A stretch of 64,000 nt of DNA from Cephalopachus bancanus (taxonomy: Eukaryota; Chordata; Mammalia; Primates; Tarsiidae). The position numbers were made by a program, and so were the translations under genes. The stretch covers positions 1,302,001-1,366,000 of the forward strand of contig JAPVLO010000276.1 in NCBI GenBank assembly GCA_027257055.1, read 5' to 3'. Positions 1 through 11,380 of this stretch are shown piece after piece. Each line of letters starts with the position of its first letter. The stretch's first letter is position 1. The notes under the pieces were generated by a model. It was not told where the DNA came from and searched no databases. It saw nothing but the letters and a program-made list of their open reading frames with translations.

Positions 1-147
1 GCCAATGTGGAAGAGATGAAACAAAAAATGGAAGAAGCTCTAAAAGGCATCAAAATTGATGAGTTCAAAAATCGTTTGGAGTGGTGGAAAAAGCGTCTTG
101 ATAGGTGTATTGCATCAGAGAATACTTTGAAGGTGACTGAAGTTTAA
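1..147 (+). pseudogene. mariner-like transposase C-terminal remnant
   Basis: An open frame enters from the window edge and runs 48 codons to a TAA at 145-147. It contains the run WWKKRLDRCIAS, which resembles the conserved C-terminal WKKRxxRCI motif of mariner-family transposases. After that motif the usual acidic ending (YFEGD type) is lost. The catalytic DDD part lies outside the window. It sits in POU2F3 intronic DNA and has no sign of function. The family assignment rests on this one motif from memory; a processed pseudogene of an unrelated gene is the alternative. Confidence 0.45.
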
Positions 148-219
148 ACATGTAAGAATAACAACAGGACTTTTTAATAAATGAATTCCAGATTTTTAGG
201 GTTTTCCCTCATATATGTA

Positions 220-1330
220 GTATAAAGATGACCAAAGAAGGGTAAGGGGATAGAAAGTGATTGTGAAGAGATTATAGGGAGATCAGAAAGGACCTCTCTG
301 ATAAGATGGCATTTCAGCAGAGATCTAGAGTTGTAAGGAAATAAAATATGTGGATATCTGGGGAAAAGATCGTTCCAAGCAAAGGGACCAGCACGTGAAA
401 AGACCCAGCTTGAGTCAGGCTCGGTTGCTCAGCCTGTAATCCCGTGCTTTGGGAGGCTGAGGTGAGTGAATTGCCTGAGCCCGCGGGTTTGAGACCCGCC
501 TGGGCAACTTGGTGAGACCTCATCTCTACAATAAATCAAAAAATTAGCCGGGCGTGGTAGCGCGCGCCTGTAGTTCCAGCTACTTGGAAGGCTGAGGTGA
601 AAGGATCACCAGAGCCCAGCAGGTCAAGGCTGCGGTGGCCGGGAGCGGCTACTGCACTCCAGTCTGGGTGACAGAGTGAGACTCTAACTCAAAAAAAAGA
701 GAAAAGACCCAGTGTGTTTGGGAACAGCAAGGAAGCCAGTGTGGCCAGGGGAGAGTGAGAAGTAGGAGAGGAAGTCAGAGAGGTAACAGAACACCCAAGG
801 TCTTGGATGTTATCGAAAGGGCCCTGGCTTTTAGCTTGAGTAAAATGAAAAGGCATTGGCAAACTCTAGGCAGAGAAGCCTGAGCAGTTTGCTGTGGGCA
901 ATCATCTGGGTGATAGCAGGACACCAGCTAGTAGAATGGCAGTTGTCAGGTTGTGTGGTAGAGGCTTGGCCTAGAATGGGTAGCCTTGGTGGAGAGGGGA
1001 AGTGGTTGCATTCTGGATATGCTTGACTATGGAGCAACAAGATGTGCCCATATGTGGACTAGGAGAGATGAGGCAGAGATGACCACAAGGGTTTTGGTCT
1101 GAGCAACTGGGTGGAAGACACTGCCGTCTTTTAAGTTGATGACAACTGTGGGAAGAGTAGGTCTGAGGGAGAAAGCTAAGAATTTGGGGCCGGTTATATT
1201 AAGCTGGACATACCTATGAGGCATCTTAGAGGGAGTACCAAGGAGTTAGATATGTGACACTGGTGTTCAAGGAAGAAACCAGGGCTGGGAATAAATTGGA
1301 GTTCTAGACAGACATGGAAATTTGGGGAGT
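220..1330 (+). repeat. old mammalian interspersed repeat, interrupted by an Alu
   Basis: The text around 340-400, 700-850 and 1040-1330 (for example a CAGCAAGGAAGCCAGTGTGG run and a TTTTGGTCTGAGCAACTGG run) follows in order a very common, old mammalian repeat that I recognise but cannot name reliably. The Alu at 409-700 splits it. It explains several short ORFs in this stretch, none of which looks like a gene. Confidence 0.45.
397..712 (+). mobile_element. Alu SINE with 12-bp perfect target duplication
   Basis: Dimeric Alu on the + strand (409-700), with left arm, ACAATAAATCAAAAAATT linker, right arm and an A-rich tail. GAAAAGACCCAG flanks it exactly at 397-408 and 701-712. Its variants are those of the local, non-ape Alu type. 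Confidence 0.95.
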
Positions 1331-1539
1331 GGGAAATATGTTCTCCATCTAGGGAGAGATGGTACCTGGATGGTGAGGGTGGGAAGAATCTTCTCCATCT
1401 CTGGGGATGGTGATGGTTGAAGGCTAAGGGAGTTGGGGATGATGATGTCACCCTCGAGTCTTTCAGCACTCTAGGGTGGGTGAAATTCAGCCTTGTCAGG
1501 GTGAGACACAGCTGTTTCAAAAAACAACACCAGTGTTGA

Positions 1540-2430
1540 TTCTTCCAGCAACCAGCTATCAACCATCTATTATTGGACTTATGCCCAGTGCTAGGGATAC
1601 AAAGATAAATACTATTTGCTCCCAACCCCAGAGGACCTCACTGCCTAGCAGAGGAGAAGACAAATAAACAAATGATAAACAGCATGATCGTTTTTCCAGG
1701 AGAACTTCAGAAGGTGGTGGTTAGGGCGGGCTTCCCCAAGGAGATAATTAATACCTGAGCAGAGTCTCAAAGGACAAGAGGAGTGAGTGGCAAATAAATA
1801 TGGGGTGGAGCTCTCACCAGGGGAAAGTATGAGAACAGTGGTGCAGAGTAGGGAGAATGCATGACACATTCACAGAACTGCAAGTGGTTCCCTGGGGAAG
1901 CATGTTGAAAGATGGGACTGGACAGATCAGCAAGGGTCAGACTGAAGGGACTGTGTGCAGTGCTAAGGGATGGAAGGCTGGGGGAATCATGAAGGATTTT
2001 AGCAGGGCATTGGGATGAGCAGATTTTCTTTTTCTTTTTTGAGTTGGGGTCTCATTCTACCACGTAGGCTACAGTGGCACGATGATGGCTCAGTGCAGTC
2101 TCCGCCTCCTGGGTTCAGTCTCCTGCCTCAGCCTCCAGAGTAGCTGGGACTACAGGTGTGGGCTACCATACCCAGCTAGTTTTTTATTTTTTATTTTTTG
2201 TAGAGATGGGGGTCTCACTATGTTGCCTAAATTGGTCTTGAACTCCTGGTCTCAAACAATCCTCCTGCCTCAGCCTCCTAAAGTTACAGATGTGAACCAC
2301 CGTGCCCAGCCAGATTTGCTTTTTCAAAGGATCACTCTGACTGCAGGAGAAAGGATGGCAGATGGCTTGAGAGGTATGAGATTGGTTGCAGGGAGACCAG
2401 TTAGAATGTGACTATAGTTATCCAACAGAG
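1540..2430 (+). repeat. second copy of the same old interspersed repeat, split by an Alu
   Basis: This begins with a typical GTGCTAGGGATACAAAGATAAA section near 1590 and continues through about 2030. It resumes after the Alu at 2311 with CAAAGGATCACTCTGACTGCAGGAGAAAG and GCAGGGAGACCAGTTAGAATG. It has the same orientation as the copy at 220-1330. The exact family name is not assigned. Confidence 0.4.
2030..2325 (-). mobile_element. Alu SINE, older J-like type
   Basis: Reverse-strand dimeric Alu (about 2045-2310) with a T-rich 5' side. The flanking near-identical copies CAGATTTTCTTTTTC (2030-2044) and CAGATTTGCTTTTTC (2311-2325) are its target duplication. It lacks the lineage-specific variants and looks like an older subfamily. 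Confidence 0.9.
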
Positions 2431-2835
2431 AAAAAAATGAGGGCAAAGCAAGCCCACGTGGTAAGAATGAGAGGATGGGAGGGGTTCAAGAGATAATTAG
2501 AAGGTCTTGGTTAATAAATTGAAAGTTGAGCACCTGCCAAGTTACCGCAGAAGGCACTGGGGGTACAGCAGTAACCACACTGGCATTATCCTTTGCTCAC
2601 AAAGTCTTTAGCCTGATGGGGGAGAAAAACATCAAATAAATAGGTACATTCATACTTGTGATGTCATGCCAGAAAAAGAGAGAGAAAATGTCCCAAACCT
2701 GTCTTCTCAGGTCTCACTGGGACAGACCCTAAGGACTAAGACAGTTTCTTCTGCCTCTAGTATGAAATGACTTTCAAGATAGTTCATTTAGGAGAAAAAG
2801 CAAAATGGTGCAGACCAGTGTGGACAGAATGCTAT

Positions 2836-2837
<2 letters not shown>

Positions 2838-2873
<36 letters not shown>

Positions 2874-2898
2874 GGGGGAACCATACATATATATATGT
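2838..2898. repeat. TA microsatellite
   Basis: About 15 uninterrupted AT units at 2838-2868, then a short A/G stretch and a few more AT units to 2898. Confidence 0.9.
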
Positions 2899-3474
2899 TT
2901 GCACATGCATAGCTTGTCTCCAGAAGGAAACAGAGGAAGCCGGTCACAGTGATTGTATTAGTATTTATTTTAAAACAACAACAAATGTCTTGGGTGTGGC
3001 AGGAAGGAGGGAGGAGGAGAAAAGGGAGGGAGATTGTTGATAAAGTCTCTTACCACTCCACCCCTCCCAAACTTCGCCCCACACCCATCTCCACCCTTCA
3101 CAGGCCCCCAGCCTATGGAGGAGGCTCATTGTGTGAGGAAAGGTAAATGGGAGCTGGAGAACCATTGCTGATTAATGAGGAAATGAGTACATGCAGCATC
3201 CTGTCAGGGTGGGTTCTTCCAAATTGGGGAAGGGACGGATATCAAATCACAGGTGCCTGAGCAGAAATGCCTTTCAATTTCCTATGAAAACACTAGTCAG
3301 AGCATCCCCTGTAGCATGAGAAGAACAAGGGGGAGTGAAAGTATGCAGATTTTGGTTCGAAAGTAGTGTTGAATAACATCGAGTGATATACAGCCGATAT
3401 ATATCCGTTGATGGCTTCTTCCTTCAGAAAGAAAGGGAACTAACACTCTTGGCCAGTTGTTGGGTTGGCAGATT

Positions 3475-3910
3475 TATGGACATTATCTCATTACTCATTA
3501 AAGTTAATTAAAAGAAAATATAAAGGAGGTATTGCTGCTTTTTTTTTTCACTCAGGCTGGAAGGCAGTGGCATAATCGTGGCTTGGTTCACCCAAAGCCT
3601 CAACCTCCTCGGCTCAGCCTCTCAAGCTGGGTCTATAGGCACAAACCACCATGCCCAGCTACGTTTTTTTTCTTTTTTTTCTTTTGTAAAGACAAGGTCT
3701 TGCTATGTTGCCGGTGTTGAACTCCTAGGCCTCGGCGTCCCAAAGTGCTGGGATTACAAGCGTGAGCCACTGCACCTGGCCTATTGCTGCTGTTTTGCAG
3801 ATGAGAAAACCAAATCTCAGTTGGGCTTAGGCAACTTGCCCAAATTCACACCTATATTGAATGGTGGAGCCAAGTCTTATTCCTGGATCTGTTGGGCTCC
3901 AAAGTTCATT
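3475..3910 (+). repeat. MIR SINE split by an Alu
   Basis: GGACATTATCTCATTACTC before the Alu, and TTTTGCAGATGAGAAAACC...CTTGCCCAAATTCACAC after it, are the two halves of a + strand MIR (tRNA-derived SINE). The core element (CAGATGAGAAAAC, CTTGCCCAA) is well preserved. Confidence 0.75.
3530..3791 (-). mobile_element. Alu SINE inserted in a MIR
   Basis: Reverse-strand Alu (3540-3781) flanked by a perfect 10-bp duplication TATTGCTGCT (3530-3539 and 3782-3791). It has older J-like variants. Confidence 0.9.
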
Positions 3911-4609
3911 CTTTCTATTACATTTGTTTTAGGTGGTTCTAGGACAGTAATAATGAGGAGGAAGTTCTTGAATTACATTGGAGTTTAAGCCAAATTTTCA
4001 TGGGGTCCTTTTCTAATCTCAGAGTTGACGATGCTATGAGACCTCCAGGCCAAAATGAAAAGCTTCAGAAACCAAAGTTCACTCCCCTACTTATCTTTGG
4101 AGAGTCTGCAGTTAATTCATCCATTGGAGTGGGAAAGCCCAAACAGGGTTGCTACAGCTGGGCACCCTACTGCCCTGAAAGAAAGCAGAGTTCTTTTAGG
4201 AATGAAGGAATAGGGACCAGAAAAGAGGCAGGCCATCAGCAGTATTTGCTACAGCAGGGCCCAGGAGGCTTGTTCTTCTCACCACTAGGATACTCAGGCA
4301 AGGCAGCCTTCCCCTGGCAGTGCCAAAGAAAACTTGCCAGGGGTCAGATGGTAGGGGGTGGGGTGGTGCTTTGTGTCAGCACTAGAAAGCTTCTAGAACA
4401 GATGAGACCTGGAGCTGGATGACTGACTGTACATGGTTCAGAGGCTTTCCTATAAAAAGGAGGATAGTGTGTAAGTTTGGGACTAGAAAATCATCAAAGA
4501 AGCCAGGCTCTGGTCTCTGCAGAGTCTGGGACCCAGTGTCTTTGGAGAAGGATCCAGGGCTGGAGAAGAGAGCAGGAATGGACATTTATAAGCTTCTGTT
4601 GTTTTTCAG

Positions 4610-4676
4610 GTCTCTCCTTCAGGGTCTCTGGGCCCTCTCTCCATCCCTCCTATACACAGCACTATGCCTGGAACAG
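4610..4676 (+). CDS. POU2F3: POU2F3 coding exon (third from last)
   Basis: POU2F3 (Oct-11/Skn-1a) is a nuclear POU-domain transcription factor that binds octamer DNA. It drives keratinocyte differentiation genes and specifies tuft/chemosensory cells. This 67-nt exon begins at a full codon after a TTGTTTTTCAG acceptor and ends with one base of the next codon at a CAG|GTGAGC-type donor. It reads VSPSGSLGPLS...STMPGT, which matches the C-terminal Ser/Pro-rich tail downstream of the homeodomain as I know it from human. Joined to the next two exons it gives the last 80 residues of a protein of about 436. The POU-specific domain and homeodomain are outside the window. Two longer frames cross this position but are not the coding frame. 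Confidence 0.9.
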
Positions 4677-5815
4677 GTGAGCTTTAAAATGAGATTTCTG
4701 AATAACACGAGACTTCCTTTAAATAATGGGCTATTAGAACTGAAAGGTACCTGAATGTATTTCAAAGATATTAAAATCTGTGCTGGGACAAAAAGGGTTC
4801 CGTGGTCAGATAAGTTTAGGAAATGCTGAGTAAGCAAAGTTTAAACAAGCATGTGTTTGTTTTTTGTTTTGTTTTCATTGCAGCATTTCTCAGCACTCAG
4901 GTGCATGGTTCATTCCAAAATGAGCTGAATGGAAGGCTGAAGGAAGGCAGGGCTATTCAAACTAATTTTCTACAGAACTCTGTGTTTCTAAAAGCACCTA
5001 TACATTTCGAATAACTAGATAGGGTGACTGTATGTCCATGTGTGTCCAGGGCAGCCCCAGTGTCTGGCTCATGTCCTGACTATTATCAATAGCACTGCCT
5101 TCTACTTTTCAAGTGTCTTAGTTGGGATACATATGTTACCCTTTCTATAGAAAACAGTTTAGGAAACACAAGCACGAGAATTGATGTGCTTGTGTAAAAT
5201 CTGCCTCTTGACAGATAATGGAAATGAGCCTCAGGAAAGTGAAACAAGTCAGCACAGGCCACAGAGTTGCGTAGTGGATGGCCTGGAACCGAGACAAGAC
5301 TAAGGTTCCCTGACTCCTGGTTCAGTGCGCATTCTTGAAGACCATGTACCTTTTCTGTATGGAGACAGGAGAGCTGAAGAGGCTGTCAGCCTTTAATTAT
5401 GCTCTCAGGTTCTCTTTCCCCCTATGCACTTTTCTTTCTTTTTACTCCTCTCTTTCTTGTTCTTCTTCCCCTCCTGCCTCTTGGTCTGGGGCTGCGTTTG
5501 CCAAGCTCAGGGTGTGTCCCGGAGTGGGATGGTTTTGGCATCTGTCCTTCTTGCGTTTGGCAAGTCTTGGACTTGCAGAACTAGCTGCGCCACTCTCTAG
5601 GGCTTGGGCTGCAGAGAGCATTTGTGATGAGAGCCCCTCTGGGGATGGCAGAAGTTGATGCTAAAGTGGGAGGAGGTGATAAGGGCGTGGCAAGGGAGAG
5701 GCTGAGTACTCTTTGGGGATACAACAAGAAGTCAAGGGTCTGAGGGGCTATGTCACAAGGTCCTAGGACCCAGCAGCAATATTTTCCCCTTATTTTTGCC
5801 TCTCTTTGTCCTCAG
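4677..5815 (+). other. POU2F3: POU2F3 intron
   Basis: Begins GTGAGC and ends with a pyrimidine-rich tract and CAG at 5815. It contains a MIR near 5200-5335; I recognise no gene in the remainder. Confidence 0.85.
5200..5335 (+). repeat. MIR SINE fragment
   Basis: ACAGATAATGGAAATGAGCC...CACAGAGTTGCGTAGTGG...CCTGACTCCTGGTTCAGTGC follows the MIR core and 3' part on the + strand. Confidence 0.65.
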
Positions 5816-5951
5816 TAACATCATCCTGTTCCCCTGGGAACAACAGCAGGCCTTCGTCTCCTGGTTCAGGACTCCATGCCAGCAGCCCCACTGCATCTCA
5901 AAATAACTCCAAAGTGGCAGTGAACTCCTCCTCCAGCTTTAACTCTTCAGG
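5816..5951 (+). CDS. POU2F3: POU2F3 coding exon (second from last)
   Basis: 136-nt exon after TTTGTCCTCAG. Its first two bases complete the split Val codon left at 4676, and it ends with two bases of a Gly codon at GG|GTAAGA. The frame reads TSSCSPGNNSRPSSPGSGLH then ASSPTASQNN...FNSSG. This is a Ser/Asn-rich, low-complexity tail with no folded domain, as expected for the C-terminal activation region of POU2F3. Reading phase agrees at both junctions, which makes the call strong. A few residues (for example Val-Ala-Val-Asn-Ser-Ser) appear to differ from the human protein as remembered, as expected for another primate. Confidence 0.95.
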
Positions 5952-6962
5952 GTAAGATGGAGGGATGAGTGCAGAGACATCCCAGCAGGGCCAAGGATGT
6001 GTAAAAAGTTGGGCCAATGCCTTGGGAAAGAAAGTATGTCACAGGGGTGGAAAAGGGGACTGGAGTAGCAGGGAGAGAACAGAGTAGAAAGCCAGACTGG
6101 ACTTTATCCCCAGGGAGTGGAGGCTTAAAAAAGAATCTTCAGCCTGTGAGCAGTCCTGGCAAGAAGCTGATGTCAACAAAACCAAAATTTCCATCCTCAC
6201 TTTGAGGGTGGAAATTTCCAGACTCTCCTGTTCAAAGGGGCTGGATCATTCGCTGGGCTTAGGAACACTCCACTTCATGCCAGGAACCCAATTCTCAGGA
6301 GGTTCTGATGTGAGCCTAGAGCTTAGGCACAAAGAAAACCCTGGGCTTCAGAGTGGCTGATAGGGAGAGAAGGAAGGGGTGCTGAGTCCTACCCCACACT
6401 GCTACCCAGGATGCGGAAGGGGAGAGTAGCCTCCTGGGCCTTAGTTCATGAATCAAAGAATCTACTAAAAAAGTATTCTCAGAGTTGATCCTTGAGAGAT
6501 GCATTCTGCTCTGGTTCAGAACAAAACAGAGATTTGAAAGTTAGGCAGTAGGTTACAGACATGAGCTTGTTGGAAGAGATGAATCCACTTGTCCAAATCC
6601 AGGCAGTTCAGCAATGAAGCCATCTGTCATTGGCCAATTATTGCAGGGCCCAAAAAGTTGGGGCTCCTCACTTACCCCCACTGAGGGGGGTGCTGGAGGA
6701 GAGAACTGTATAGTATAAATTCATAGCCTTAAACATTGTTTTGAGATCTAATTCACATACTATGAAATTTACCATTTTAAGTATAGGATTCAGTGATTTT
6801 TAAAAATGTACTCACAAGGTTGCGCAACCATCCCCATTATCTGATTCCGGAACATTTTTATCACCTCAAAAAGAACCCCTATACCTGTTAGCAGTCACTC
6901 CCTGTGTCCATCTTCCCCCATCACATTAGTAGCTTTATGATTGACTTCTTTCTTTCTTCCAG
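5952..6962 (+). other. POU2F3: POU2F3 last intron
   Basis: GTAAGA donor and TTCTTTCTTCCAG acceptor. It contains an L1 3'-end fragment (6725-6905); the rest shows nothing I recognise. Confidence 0.9.
6725..6905 (+). mobile_element. old L1 3' UTR fragment
   Basis: AATTCACATACTATGAAATTTACCATTTTAAG... and GGTTGCGCAACCATCCCC are typical of the 3' tail of mammalian L1M elements, which often read 'gtgcaaccatcaccac'. The copy is degraded. Confidence 0.6.
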
Positions 6963-7002
6963 ATCTTGGTACCGATGGAATCATCCCACCTACCTCCACT
7001 GA
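6963..7002 (+). CDS. POU2F3: POU2F3 terminal coding exon with stop
   Basis: One base completes Gly, followed by SWYRWNHPTYLH and TGA at 7000-7002. This short, aromatic-rich tail is diagnostic of POU2F3. Human, as I remember it, has Ser where this sequence has Pro in the NHxTYLH segment. The exon continues into the 3' UTR. Confidence 0.95.
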
Positions 7003-8205
7003 GACCAAAAAAGTTTCTACTACTCCACCTGGCCCTGCATTCCCCACCGGAAGGAAGGGAGTTATGCCTTCTCTGTGTGGACAGATTACTTTCAGAAGAG
7101 TGGAAGAAAATCCCCACTATGAATGAACCCAGACTCCTGCCTTCTTCAGGAGCAAGGACCTCTGGAGATCCAAACTGTGATTGAAACGTGTGCTGACTCC
7201 TAATGCTCTTGAAATATATCACCCCTCCGAGGAGTTTACCATTTCCACCTTCCTTGCCTGTGCCCTTACCTTCTAGTTCCAAATATTTTAGACAGCTTCA
7301 CTGTGGCAATAGTCTTTCAGAGAAAGGACTTTTTGCAATTATTCTCCAACTCACCTATGGGCTTCTGGGGACAGCCATTTGGCTGGCATGTCAAACTACC
7401 AGAAAGGGAGATAATGGTTTTAACTCTGAACTTAGCCACAATTCCTGAACTTGATCCTCAAATCTGTGAAAAGATTTGACTCTAATATCTCCACCAAAGC
7501 CTTGATGTTTTCTCTGTTCAGCAGAGTTGTCCGACTGAATCTTCATTTTACCTCATTTTCTTCTTAACCTTGTCCCCTTTTCTACAACCAGATCCATTAA
7601 TTACTGCAGACTCCAGGTTCCATCCTGTGACTCCCTCGGTCCCCTGGACATGTTGTTCTGCCCACCGGAGCATTTCTGTTTGCTCACATCTGTGCAGAGT
7701 TCAGGAATACTTGTTCCTTCTCTCCCTCCCTATGTTTCTCCTAAGCCTGTCCTCTCTCCTCTCCCCTGGCTGCAGAAAAGGAGGAACCCAAGAGCAAACA
7801 CACAACAATTATGCTGGCAAAATATCTGTAGATAGCCCTTTCCTATTTTTGCATTATGTTCTTTTCTCCTTCATGTGGAATTTTCCAGCAAAATGTTTAA
7901 CTCAGGTGTGAATTTTGAAGATGTCTCTGTAATATTTTATCTTCTTAAAAAAAAGAAAAAAGAAAAAATACCAAAGTGTGAGATACTGTACTAGTCTCCA
8001 CAGAGTTCCCACATGGGCTGGGAATCTTTGTTGACTTCCTTGGGAACATTATCTCTAGAGTCTTCTCCTTTGTGGGCCAGTGCGTAGAGATACAACATGA
8101 AACCAGAAATAGTAACTTTTTTTTAAAAGACTTCATATCCAGGAAACTGTTGAGATTCAAAGGAATCTCTGTTCCTAAATAAATGTATATAGTGATTATG
8201 AAAAG
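7003..8205 (+). other. POU2F3: POU2F3 3' UTR (extent inferred)
   Basis: Unspliced-looking sequence after the stop, free of Alus and ending near an AATAAA. The absence of young repeats across 1.2 kb between repeat-rich flanks agrees with transcribed 3' UTR. The end is set by the poly(A) signal and is not proven. Confidence 0.6.
8178..8183 (+). terminator. POU2F3: candidate POU2F3 poly(A) signal
   Basis: AATAAA, followed within 20-30 bases by GT-rich sequence (TGTATATAGTG). It is the first canonical hexamer I see after the stop codon. Confidence 0.55.
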
Positions 8206-8828
8206 TATTCCACTGCTGATAGGAAGAGGTTTAGATGATTGTTCTGTGCCTTTTTGTTGTGAAGGGGGAGATATGAGTATATATAATCAAATGGGGTGGG
8301 AAAAAGTATTTCAGATTGGAACATTAAGTGTATTACTCCCCAAACTGATGCTAACGGTGACATACATTAATACAGGGCCCTGAGGAATTCAGAGTTGTTA
8401 CTCTTTAAAACCTTGAGGGTAGAGTAGGTAGGAGATTGGTTTCTTCATTTTGTAAGTGGGAAGATGGTGACTCTTTTAAGTTGAAGTCATTCCGAGACTT
8501 AGGAGGTGGAGGCTGAAGCTAATATGTCTCAGATAACCTGAACGTCAATTATTCATTATTCACAATGGAAAGCAATAGATATTTAAGGCAAACAATCATT
8601 TAATAATCATATATATTTGGCTTTGGAATGTGTTGCAACTTCAGGCAAGAAGGTTGAAGGAAAGGGAAGCTATCTTTGTGGTTTTCCTAGGTTAATACAA
8701 ATCAAAATAGTTGCCATCGGGCTAAAAGGGAGGCCCTTTACAATGTAATGACTGATGAGCAAAACCTAAAATTGGGATTAAACATTTGTTGCAAATAATA
8801 ATATCCACATGGGAACTCTTGATGTTTG

Positions 8829-9144
8829 AATGGGCTTTTTTGGGTTTTTTTTTTGAGTTGGAGTCTCACTCTGTCGTCCGTGCTGGAGTGCAGTGGCACA
8901 CTCACAGCCACCCCAGCGTTGACCTGCTTGGCTCCAGTGATCCTTCCGCCTCAGCCTTCCAAGTAGCCAGAACTACAGGCACATGCTATCACACCCAGTT
9001 AATTTTTGATTTATTGTAGATACGAGGTCTTACCAAGTTGCTCCAGCTGGTCTTGAACCCACAGGCTCAGGCAATCCACCCTGGCCTCCCAAAGTGCTGG
9101 GATTACAGGCTGAGCCACCAAGCCCGGCCTAAATGGGTTTTTTA
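8829..9144 (-). mobile_element. Alu SINE
   Basis: Reverse-strand Alu of the local type (8842-9130), with flanking AATGGGCTTTTTT and AAATGGGTTTTTT as an imperfect target duplication. Confidence 0.9.
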
Positions 9145-10184
9145 AGACTCTTGTTTTATGTCATGAGGAAGGAGAAGTCCTATTGATAGTGGTTACTTTT
9201 TCAAGAAAAGATCTAGCTAAAGGGGCTAGATATGTAGAAAAGAGACAGCAAAAGGAGCCTTCAGCAGTAATTTAAATATACAGGGGCACCACTTCGCCCC
9301 ACCATGAGCCCATCTGTGCATATCTCTGCATACTTGTTTGTGCATGTGTGCATTCCTCCTTGTATATGCATGGATGGTAGAGCTGACCCTTTCCTGCCGC
9401 AGTCCCGACTACCTTGACAACCTGCTCAGGTGAGTGCTGAAAAGTGATCTCCTGTACTGTCTAAAACCCTGTTTTCATCCATTTACCTGTGATTTTTATG
9501 ACAGAAATAAACAGAATTGTAGCCTCATCGTTCAGCCTCCAGTAGCTTCCCTTGGCCACTAACTCGGGCAGTTGCTAAAAAAAGTCGAATCTGAAAGTGA
9601 GCACAGATTCACTTTGCATGTCTGCACTATTCTGTAAAACCCAGAATTCCAGGAAAGTTTAACAGAAGCATTATTAGCTTCTTCAGCATCTGATTAGGGA
9701 CAAAAGAATCTAAGGGTGACAAAAAGTCATTGGTGAGGGGGAAAGAAAAATAAAAGATTGTCGCTGCAGCTTTTCAAATTTTATTTCATGCTCTGATGCT
9801 TAGTTGACTTGAAATGGGTGGGCCCAGTTGCGGGCTCTTAGAACTTTTGGTCTGATTCAGAGAATGGTTTATTAAACACGGGATTCAAGTGAGGAACCCT
9901 GCCCTGAGCCCCCAGGTTTCTGAGTCCATGTCCATGCTGCATGCCCCAGTCACAGCTCACTTACTCTTCTGCCTCTCCCCTGTTGGGGAACTTCCTTGCA
10001 ACTGAGCTTGTCTTTTTTTTCCTTCTGTATCTCTGTGCCTAATATGATTAGCACATAATAGGCAATTAAGATTTTTAAAAATAAAATTCCCCTTTTCCCC
10101 CTCTAAACAACTTCTAACGCCCTTCACTGAGGTAGGAGCTGTGAATACAGGACAATACAGTACACACTTGTGGGAAATTCTAAC

Positions 10185-10435
10185 CAAGTGGAGGCAGCAT
10201 ATCTCAGTGGTTAAGGGCATGACTTCCAGACTCATATTGCCTCAGTTTGTACCCAACTCGGCCTCCTACTAATTGTGTCATCTTGACTGCTCTGTGCCTC
10301 AGTTTCTCACCTGTAAAATGGGCATAACAATAGGTACCATCCCACACAGTTGTGAGGATTAAATGAGTCTATATAAAGTGCTTGGAACAATGCCTGGTAC
10401 ATTAATAAAGGCAATATAGGTGTCATTTGTTTTTG
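10185..10435 (+). repeat. MIR SINE, near full length
   Basis: ATCTCAGTGGTTAAGGGCATGA...TGTGCCTCAGTTTCTCACCTGTAAAATGGG...GTGCTTGGAACAATGCCTGG covers the tRNA-like, core and tail parts of MIR in order. Confidence 0.85.
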
Positions 10436-10944
10436 TTACTGTCACTGTTATTAAAGTAAGTTGGTGGGGAGCTTCCTGTCCCCTGCTTTCCCTAGCATCC
10501 AACTTTTCTGGGAAAGCCACTGTTGACAAAGATCTGATCTGGTGGACCAGGGATTGTGGCCAGAGATATATGCATTAATAAAACTTAATCCCAGGCAATT
10601 AAGCTTGAACCTGGAATCCCAATCGCCCTGGGATAAAGGCCCAATATCCTAGAGAGAACTGGCACCTTCCCTTATTCCCTTAGACTTTAGACTCCTGGAA
10701 CATTTAATGTTCTTTTCTTTCATGGGAAACGATGGCAGCAAAAACAAAGTCCCAGATTCAGGTACTAGAAGGGGGAAAAAACCCCACAAATGAATGGGAG
10801 AAATGTTGGGATTTGCATACTCTCCATCTAGTGAAATGGATTCCTCCATGTTTTCTTTCCTGAGACTGTCATAACCTCTTATCTGATGTATCTCAACACT
10901 CTTAACTGATCTCCAATTTATCCTATAATGGTTTAAATTGTCCA

Positions 10945-11108
10945 TAGAGTTGGGATTCTCAACTTTGCATATTCGAATCACCAGGGGAGCTTTAAAAATG
11001 ATTTATATCCACCAGAGATTCCAATTTACTTTGGGGTGCCTGGGCACTGGGATTTCAAAAAGCTCCTAAAATGGTTCTACTGAGCTATCAAGGTTAAGAA
11101 ACCACTGC
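10945..11108 (-). mobile_element. MER5A-like hAT-Charlie relic
   Basis: GGATTCTCAACTTTGCATATTCGAATCACCAGGGGAGC at one end and GAGCTATCAAGGTTAAGAAACCACTG at the other are the degraded inverted termini of a MER5-type non-autonomous hAT transposon. The orientation given is nominal because the element is nearly palindromic. Confidence 0.7.
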
Positions 11109-11265
11109 CCACTCACATATACCAATCACTGGGGGGACCTTGTTAAAATGCAGATTCTGGTTTAGAAGGTCCAGAGTTAAGAGTCTGAGACTCTGTGTTT
11201 GTAACACACTTCCAAGGGGATGCAGATTTTGCTGGTCCATGTATCACACTTTGAGTAGCAATCAA
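11109..11265 (-). mobile_element. MER5A-like fragment
   Basis: A further copy directly adjoining the previous one: CACTGGGGGGACCTTGTTAAAATGCAGATTCTGG...GTCTGAGACTCTGTGTTTG...TTTGAGTAGCAA. It is the typical MER5 interior with a decayed 3' terminus. Confidence 0.6.
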
Positions 11266-11380
11266 TGACTTGGAGAGCATGATAATGGGATTTCCTTGCT
11301 CAATAACATCATGGGCTTCCTCTTATCCACATAATAAGACACTTCCGCCTGGTGTCTTAGCATTTAACACTGCTAACAGC

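Larger units (their letters stand above)
148..4609 (+). other. POU2F3: POU2F3 intron (3' part)
   Basis: Non-coding stretch ending at the polypyrimidine tract and AG (4608-4609) before the first recognisable POU2F3 exon. It holds old interspersed repeats, three Alus, a TA repeat, a MIR, and unclassified sequence. I searched by eye for the preceding exon, which encodes the end of the POU homeodomain, and did not find it, so that exon should lie left of the window. Confidence 0.7.

Noticed and set aside
4419..4754. Open frames covering the POU2F3 exon at 4610
   Set aside because: They are in the two wrong frames. Splice sites and the match to the POU2F3 C-terminus fix the third frame.
5335..5658. 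107-codon frame in POU2F3 intron
   Set aside because: Hydrophobic, Ser-rich chance frame from pyrimidine-rich sequence; no splice or similarity support.
6935..7282. 115-codon minus-strand frame over the last POU2F3 exon
   Set aside because: Antisense shadow of exon and 3' UTR sequence.
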